NCBI RefSeq assembly: GCF_001485535.1
Contig: NZ_BCMZ01000001.1
Coordinates: 1,550,001-1,614,000, forward strand
From: Halobacterium sp. CBA1132
GTDB lineage: Archaea > Halobacteriota > Halobacteria > Halobacteriales > Halobacteriaceae
Length of the DNA stretch: 64,000 nucleotides
Direction of reading: 5' to 3'
Position numbers and translations under genes: made by a program. Each line of letters begins with the position of its first letter. Position 1 is the stretch's first letter. Positions 59,457 through 64,000 of the stretch are shown here, in pieces. Under the pieces are notes generated by a model. The model searched no databases. It had not been told where the DNA came from and worked only from the letters and a program-made list of their open reading frames with translations.

Positions 59457-60601
59457 TCACCACTCCGCGACGCCGCCGTCCTCGTGGCGCCAAATCGGGT
59501 TGTGCCAGTCGGGCTCGTCGGCCGCGCGAATCGCCGCCTCGTCCACGTCGATGCCCAGCCCCGGCCCCTCGGGAAGTTCCACGTAGCCGTCCTCGTACTC
59601 GAAGACGGACGGGTCGTCGAGGTAGTCCAGCACGTCGCTGCCCTCGTTGTAGTGGATGTCGAGGCTCTGCTCCTGAATCAGCGCGTTCGGCGCGGCGGCG
59701 TCGACCTGCACGCACGACGCCAGCGCCACCGGCCCGAGCGGGCAGTGCGGCGCCAGCGCCACGTCGTAGGCCTCGGCCATCGACGCGATCTTGTTCACCT
59801 CGGTGATGCCGCCGGCGTGCGAGAGGTCCGGCTGAATCACGTCCACGCTCCCCTGCTCGAAGACCTCCTTGAAGTCCCACCGCGAGTACATCCGCTCGCC
59901 GGTCGCGATGGGCGTCGTCGTCTTCGCCGCAATCTCCGGGAGCGCGTCGTTGTGCTCGGGGAGCACCGGCTCCTCCACGAAGAACGGGTCGTACGGTTCG
60001 AGCGCGGCGACCAGTCGTTTGGCCATCGGCTTCGAGACGCGCCCGTGGAAGTCCACGCCGATGTCCACCTCGTCGCCGACCGCCTCGCGCACCGCGGCGA
60101 TTCGATCGACGGCCTCGTCGACGGCTTTCGGGTTGTCGACGCGGCGCATCTCGGGGGTAGCGTTCATCTTCAGCGCCGTGAACCCCGCGTCGACTTTCTC
60201 CGCAGCGGCCTCGCCGACGTCGTCCGGTCGGTCGCCGCCAATCCACTGATAGACGCGAATCCGGTCCCGCGCCGGCCCGCCGAGCAGTTCGTAGACGGGC
60301 GCGCCGAGTGTCTGCCCCTTGATGTCCCACAGCGCCTGGTCGATGCCGGCGATGGCAGACATCAGCACGGGACCGCCGCGGTAGAAGCTGCCGCGGTACA
60401 TCGCCTGCCAGTGGTCCTCGATGCGGGTCGGGTCCTCGCCGAGCAGGTAGCTCTCGAACAGCTCCTCGACCGCCGCCTCGACGGTCTTCGCGCGCCCCTC
60501 CACGACCGGCTCCCCCAGCCGACGGTGCCGTCGCTGGTCGTGACCTTCAAGAACAGCCACCGCGGGGCGGCGTGGAACAGCTCGTAGTCAGTGATTCGCA
60601 T
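59457..60601 (-). pseudogene. Frameshifted mandelate racemase/enolase family dehydratase (galactonate/gluconate dehydratase-like)
   Basis: The N-terminus MRITDYELFHAAPRWLFLKV begins at 60601 and the conserved GTVGWG ends one frame; the rest (EPVVEGRAKTVEAAVEELF onward, to DGGVAEW at 59457) continues in another. Restoring one G in a run of five C (60512-60516 on the plus strand) joins GTVGWG to EPVVEGRAK, the expected family sequence. Metal and catalytic motifs survive: VDFHGRVSKPMA, FFVEEPVLPEHND, PIATGERMYSR, QPDLSHAGGITE and APHCPLGP. In haloarchaea such enzymes dehydrate aldonates in a semi-phosphorylative Entner-Doudoroff route. Sequencing error or true mutation are equally possible. Confidence 0.85.
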
Positions 60602-60655
60602 TACGGCAAGCACTGACTGGCCGCCCGTTAGTGGTTCCGGTCGGCTCGCGGGTGG

Positions 60656-61078
60656 TCAGTTGAGCTGGCCGCTCGCGCCGGGACCGCGTCCGCCCGGACC
60701 GTGGTACTCGTAGTCGCCGAAGCCCAGCACCGGGAAGAAGACGACCGGCAGCAGCCACAGGCCGATGCCGAACAGGACGCCGAAGCCGAACGACCTCGCG
60801 ATGTCGACGAACATCTTCACGGCCACGAAGATGTTGACGATGGGGACGAGGAACAACAGCAGCCACCACCACTCGTTGCCGCCGATTTTGAGCATCACGT
60901 AGAGGTTGTATATCGGGATAATCGCGGCCCAGCCGGGTTCCCCGGCCTTCGAGAACGTCATCCACGTGCCGCCGACGACGGCGACCAACACGACCAGCGC
61001 GAAGAGCAAGGCGAAGAGGCCGCCGATGGCGTCCCCGGCGCTCGACTGGAGGGGCAACAGGAAGCTATCGAATGTCAT
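60656..61078 (-). CDS. DUF5684-type membrane protein
   Basis: 140 residues with four hydrophobic segments. The second contains WMTFSKAGEPGWAAIIPIYN, the family signature, followed by MLKIGGNEWWWLLLFLVPIV. Gly-rich C-terminal tail. Function unknown. A palindromic ACCACCGTAGGGTGGT (61087-61102 on the plus strand as ACCACCCTACGGTGGT) lies directly before its start. Confidence 0.88.
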   Translation of the reverse strand: MTFDSFLLPLQSSAGDAIGGLFALLFALVVLVAVVGGTWMTFSKAGEPGWAAIIPIYNLYVMLKIGGNEWWWLLLFLVPIVNIFVAVKMFVDIARSFGFGVLFGIGLWLLPVVFFPVLGFGDYEYHGPGGRGPGASGQLN

Positions 61079-61122
61079 TCCAAGCCTACTACCACCCTAC
61101 GGTGGTAAAAAACTCCGGAACG

Positions 61123-61605
61123 TCACTCCAACTGCTCGACGTACTCGTAGTCCGCCGGATACGCGGTCGGCGCGGCGTCGTCGATACGGATGCCCCAACC
61201 GTCGAGGACGGTCGGGTCGTCGAGGGCCGCGCGTAGCGTCGTTCGCACGTCGTCGACGTCCACCCCGTAGTAGTCCCCGGGCACGCCGTCGAGGTACTGC
61301 AGCGACGTCTCGAAGAGGCTGCGCATTCCGTCGTCGTCGCGGAAGTCGTAGTGCTTGTACGCGCCCGCCGCCACCTGCACCATCCCGTGGAGGAACGCCG
61401 ACTCCGTGGTGCCGTTGCCGTAGTTGTACCACTCGTCCTCGAAGCAGTCGTGGGACTCGTGGAACTCGTCGCTGTTGTAGAGGCGGACGCCGTGTTCGGT
61501 CGCGCGCCGCAGCGTCGCGTGCTCCCACACCCGTCGGTCCGCGAGCCAGCCGGTCGGGTTCCCCAACGGCGGCGCGACGCCCGGGTCGCGGGTGTGGTCG
61601 TCCAT
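61123..61605 (-). CDS. DUF309 family protein
   Basis: 160 residues from ATG 61605 (a GTG directly before is possible). Central motif [21 protein letters not shown] with His/Glu residues typical of DUF309, then [18 protein letters not shown]. Predicted all-helical and soluble; function unknown, maybe a metal-dependent enzyme. A T-run (TTTTTT on the minus strand near 61105-61110) follows the stop as a likely terminator. Confidence 0.9.
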   Translation of the reverse strand: MDDHTRDPGVAPPLGNPTGWLADRRVWEHATLRRATEHGVRLYNSDEFHESHDCFEDEWYNYGNGTTESAFLHGMVQVAAGAYKHYDFRDDDGMRSLFETSLQYLDGVPGDYYGVDVDDVRTTLRAALDDPTVLDGWGIRIDDAAPTAYPADYEYVEQLE

Positions 61606-61706
61606 CACGCTCGGGTTCGGCCCGGTGGGCCGTAATCCCGTCGGTGCGTCCGCCGCGATAGCCGCAACGACAACCCCTATGCGTCCGCGTCCGCTATGAG
61701 GTGACG

Positions 61707-62543
61707 ATGCGAGTCGAACAGCTAGGCGACGGGGAGCCCGAACTGGCGGTCGTCGGCAGCGTCCACGGCGACGAGCCCTGTGGCGCCCGGGCCGTCGAAC
61801 GCCTCCTCGACGCCGACCCCGACGTGCTCGAACCGGTGAAACTCGTCGTCGCGAACGAGCGCGCGCTCGAGGAGAACGTCCGCTACATCGACGCCGACCT
61901 CAATCGCTCGTTCGGCGAGGACGTCCCCGCGGACGCCCACGAGGTCGAACTCGCCCACCGCCTCGCCGACGAAATCCGGGGCTGTACAGTGCTCTCGTTG
62001 CACTCCACGCAGTCCCACGCCGACCCGTTCGCCATCACCGCGGGCTTCGACGGCGCGATTCCGGACATCGTCCCGCGACTCCCCATAGTCGCGACCGTCG
62101 ACACGCAGGGCTTCGGCGAAGGTCGACTGTTCGCGTCGGACGCGGACATCATCGAAGCCGAAGCCGGCCTGCAGGGCACCGAGACGGCCGCGGAGAACGC
62201 GTTCCGCCTCGCCCGCGAGTTCCTCACCGCGGTCGGCGCGCTTCCCGGCAGCGCCGTCGAGCGAGAGATTCCGGTCTTCGAGATGGGCGAGTCGATTCCC
62301 AAACCGCCGGCCGACGAGTACGAGGTGTTCGTCGAGAACTTCGAGCGCGTCGAGCGCGGCGAGACGTTCGCTGCCGCCGACGGCCACGAACTCGTCGCCG
62401 ACGACCCCTTCTTCCCGGTGCTGTTGTCGCCGTACGGCTACGCGAGCCAGTTCGGCTACCGCGGCCAACATCGCGGCACCGTCGGTCAGTCCTCGGACGG
62501 CGCGAACTCCACGAGCGTCAACTCCCTGTCCAGCGCGCAGTAG
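61707..62543 (+). CDS. Succinylglutamate desuccinylase/aspartoacylase-family deacylase
   Basis: 278 residues from ATG 61707 (GTG 61701 is an alternative). Zinc site and substrate motifs: [17 protein letters not shown] (His, Glu), [13 protein letters not shown] (Asn-Arg), and [14 protein letters not shown] (His). Catalytic Glu may be in EIPVFEMGE. Hydrolyses N-acyl or amide groups. The last ~27 residues are unlike homologues and overlap the convergent UPF0179 gene by 58 bases, which suggests stop loss or frameshift. Confidence 0.88.
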   Translation: MRVEQLGDGEPELAVVGSVHGDEPCGARAVERLLDADPDVLEPVKLVVANERALEENVRYIDADLNRSFGEDVPADAHEVELAHRLADEIRGCTVLSLHSTQSHADPFAITAGFDGAIPDIVPRLPIVATVDTQGFGEGRLFASDADIIEAEAGLQGTETAAENAFRLAREFLTAVGALPGSAVEREIPVFEMGESIPKPPADEYEVFVENFERVERGETFAAADGHELVADDPFFPVLLSPYGYASQFGYRGQHRGTVGQSSDGANSTSVNSLSSAQ

Positions 62544-62932
62544 TCGTGGGGCGGGTCCCCGAGAATCTCCTGAATCTGGTACTCCTCGTCGAACGCCGCG
62601 CCCGCCGGCTCACAGTACTCGTGGCTCGGGCACTCCGTGTGCGGGCACGCCCCCGCTAGCTTCCCCTTGCTCCCCGCGTACGCGCCCTTCGACGGCACGT
62701 TCGCTTTCACGGACGCCGGCTCCACGTCCACCGCGACCACGCCCTCGTCGTGGACCGCGCAGTCCAGCACCTGTCCGCCCTCCCGGACCTCGCTGACCTC
62801 GTAGCGGACGCCCTCTTCGAGCGTCAGGCACTGCTTCCGGTACGGACACCCCTCGCAGGCCGACGACTCCCCGCGGTAGACGAACTCGGTGCCCGGCTCC
62901 GCCAGCCGCGACCCGAGCAGCGTGATAGACAT
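62486..62932 (-). CDS. UPF0179 family protein
   Basis: 148 residues with the archaeal UPF0179 Cys pattern: SSACEGCPYRKQCLTLEEG, DCAVHDEGV, GACPHTECPSHEYCEPAG and a last [10 protein letters not shown]. The Cys clusters suggest an Fe-S cluster or zinc. Function unknown. The C-terminal coding part overlaps the convergent deacylase gene. Confidence 0.93.
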   Translation of the reverse strand: MSITLLGSRLAEPGTEFVYRGESSACEGCPYRKQCLTLEEGVRYEVSEVREGGQVLDCAVHDEGVVAVDVEPASVKANVPSKGAYAGSKGKLAGACPHTECPSHEYCEPAGAAFDEEYQIQEILGDPPHDYCALDRELTLVEFAPSED

Positions 62933-63032
62933 GGTCGGGGATTCGGCTCGCGCGTGGTTAAGCCCCTCGCCAGCAGGACGGCTTCTTCTCGAGCACGATT
63001 TTGGTTCTCGGCGTTACGCGGTAGCAGTCTAG

Positions 63033-63306
63033 AACACCACCTCGAAAGCCCCGGATCGCTCGGCTCGTGCGCCTCGCTGCGCGCCTCGTTCGCTTCGCTC
63101 TCTCGGTGCTTACTTCGGCGTACTTCGCCGAGCGACCCGCCCCTTTCAATCCGCCCGTAGCCGGTTGGTCAGCCGGTAGTTGGGTGGACTGAAAGGGGCG
63201 ACTGGCTTCGGGAAGCACGGCGACGTAAGCACTGCAGCGAACGGAGTGAGTGAAGGGCGCAGCGAGCCGCGCGACCGAAGCCAGTCGGGGCTTTCGAGGT
63301 GGTGTT
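63033..63306. repeat. Inverted pair of ~125-bp structured repeats
   Basis: Left unit 63033-63156 and right unit 63182-63306 (reverse complement) share ends AACACCACCTCGAAAGCCCC and GCCCCTTTCA-TCC and a GTGCTTAC core, 25 bases apart. Each unit holds an internal stem whose sequence differs between copies but pairs perfectly: TCGCTCGGC/GCCGAGCGA (63056-63064 with 63127-63135) in the left, and a 12-bp GACTGGCTTCGG/CCGAAGCCAGTC (63200-63211 with 63275-63286) in the right. No gene is seen in 62933-63386. Probably a dispersed haloarchaeal palindromic element or MITE. Confidence 0.8.
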
Positions 63307-63386
63307 GTCGACCACTCGTGCGAACACTCGTACGAACACCAGACCTAGCCCGAACATCTACCCGACCGAGCACCGACAGCATAGGT

Positions 63387-63863
63387 GTGATACTGGTCGT
63401 GTGTGGGCCGCCGGGCGCGGGGAAGACCACGGTCGCGCTGGGCCTGAATCGGCGGCTCGAAGCCGACGGCTACGACTTCCGGGTCGTGCATACGGACGAC
63501 CTCGCGACGCCAGTGTACGACCACTTGTTCGAGCGCGTTGCTGACGCTCCCGAAGCGAACTGGCTGCTCGACGGGACGTTCTACAAGGCGAAGTGGCAGG
63601 CGCGAATCCGGGAGTTCCCGGACGTCTACGTGGTGCTCGTGACCGCGGACCGGGACACCTGTATCCGGCGGAACTACGAGCGCGACGGCGTCTCGGACCG
63701 CGCGGTGAAGACGATTTACGACGAGTTCGACTGGCCCGACGCGGACTTCACCGTCGACACCGACATCCTGCGCGTGGAGACCGCCGTCGACCTCGCGTAC
63801 GAGCACGTGCAGGAATGGCTCCGCGAGGCAGAGACAGTCGATGTGGAACACACCCGAGAATAG
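63387..63863 (+). CDS. P-loop kinase-like protein (adenylylsulfate/tRNA kinase type)
   Basis: 158 residues from GTG 63387, which starts right at the Walker A strand (VILVVCGPPGAGKTTVALGL). D-x-D-like VVHTDDLATP, then DGTFYKAKWQARIREF and a lid with RDTCIRRNYERDG. The arrangement is that of small zeta/APS-kinase or seryl-tRNA(Sec) kinase relatives. Substrate not identifiable. The frame continues upstream through the repeat unit, which is not coding. Confidence 0.82.
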   Translation: MILVVCGPPGAGKTTVALGLNRRLEADGYDFRVVHTDDLATPVYDHLFERVADAPEANWLLDGTFYKAKWQARIREFPDVYVVLVTADRDTCIRRNYERDGVSDRAVKTIYDEFDWPDADFTVDTDILRVETAVDLAYEHVQEWLREAETVDVEHTRE

Positions 63864-63875
63864 GAGTAGCGGCGG

Positions 63876-64000
63876 TCAGCCCGTGAGTTCGTCGAGTTCG
63901 TCGAGGTAGTCGTCGCGGGGGAGCTGGTAGGCACCGCGGTAGTCGACGTCGCCCGCGTCGAAGCGGACAGCGAGGTCGACCGCGCCGGTGTCGGCGGCTT
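63876..64000 (-). CDS. C-terminal part of an unknown protein (5' end outside window)
   Basis: About 41 residues are visible on the minus strand: LAVRFDAGDVDYRGAYQLPR near the start of the visible part, ending in DYLDELDELTG and a TGA. Open to the right edge. Acidic haloarchaeal composition; too short to identify. Confidence 0.6.
   Translation of the reverse strand, partial: AADTGAVDLAVRFDAGDVDYRGAYQLPRDDYLDELDELTG

Overview
The window is haloarchaeal chromosome. Coding regions are GC-rich, proteins are strongly acidic, and many starts look leaderless (a TATA-like box about 28-30 bases before the start codon, or no leader at all). The gene content is typical of Halobacteria: halocyanin, Tat-signal lipoproteins, TbsP-type and HTH_10-type regulators, an Lrp-TRASH copper regulator, DUF63, UPF0179, and the DUF58/MoxR/transglutaminase cluster. 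A Halobacterium-like relative is plausible, but the sequence alone does not fix the genus.

Layout. 1-7.7 kb: the tail of an unknown gene, folD and glyA (one-carbon metabolism), a CHAT-protease-like protein, tbsP and a YcaO cyclodehydratase-like gene. 7.7-9.4 kb: an AT-rich accessory patch holding a GIY-YIG-nuclease-like gene and the C-terminal remnant of an adenine methyltransferase, apparently a decayed restriction or defence locus. 9.4-12.2 kb: DUF63, an Lrp regulator, inositol monophosphatase and tRNA-Leu(CAA). 12.2-32.2 kb: a denitrification region with quinol-type NO reductase, two cupredoxin enzymes (a multicopper oxidase and the copper nitrite reductase NirK), a two-domain halocyanin, a heme-copper-oxidase-like 12-TM protein, two DUF2249 proteins and a third broken copy, two radical SAM/SPASM enzymes resembling AhbC and AhbD (alternative heme synthesis), and two small proteins of haloarchaeal families thought to be radical-SAM-modified peptides (Htur_1727 type and CGCGG type). 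Housekeeping genes (acyl-CoA dehydrogenase, a PLP enzyme, superoxide dismutase) and two VapBC-like toxin-antitoxin pairs are interspersed.

The most notable signal is a 12-base palindrome, CGAA-N4-TTCG (mostly CGAACGTGTTCG or CGAATATGTTCG), found in front of most denitrification-related genes. In five cases it ends exactly 38 bases before the start codon, and in two (NO reductase and multicopper oxidase) exactly 89 bases before it. It resembles the site proposed for the haloarchaeal denitrification regulator NarO. It ties the CGCGG peptide, a MIP18-like protein, the DUF2249 proteins and the oxidase-like membrane protein into one putative anaerobic regulon.

32.2-43.7 kb: metal and redox genes, including a P1B-type metal ATPase, a molybdopterin formate dehydrogenase, a complete ABC importer, MsrA, and a CopZ-like HMA protein divergent from an Lrp-TRASH regulator. 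43.9-51.2 kb: a transglutaminase/DUF4129, DUF58 and membrane-protein operon with a convergent MoxR ATPase. 51.4-64 kb: sulfatase, GtrA, a lipoprotein, a TrmB regulator with an RND/MMPL exporter, a frameshifted galactonate/gluconate dehydratase-like gene, small conserved families, and an inverted pair of about 125-bp structured repeats whose internal stems differ in sequence but keep their pairing.
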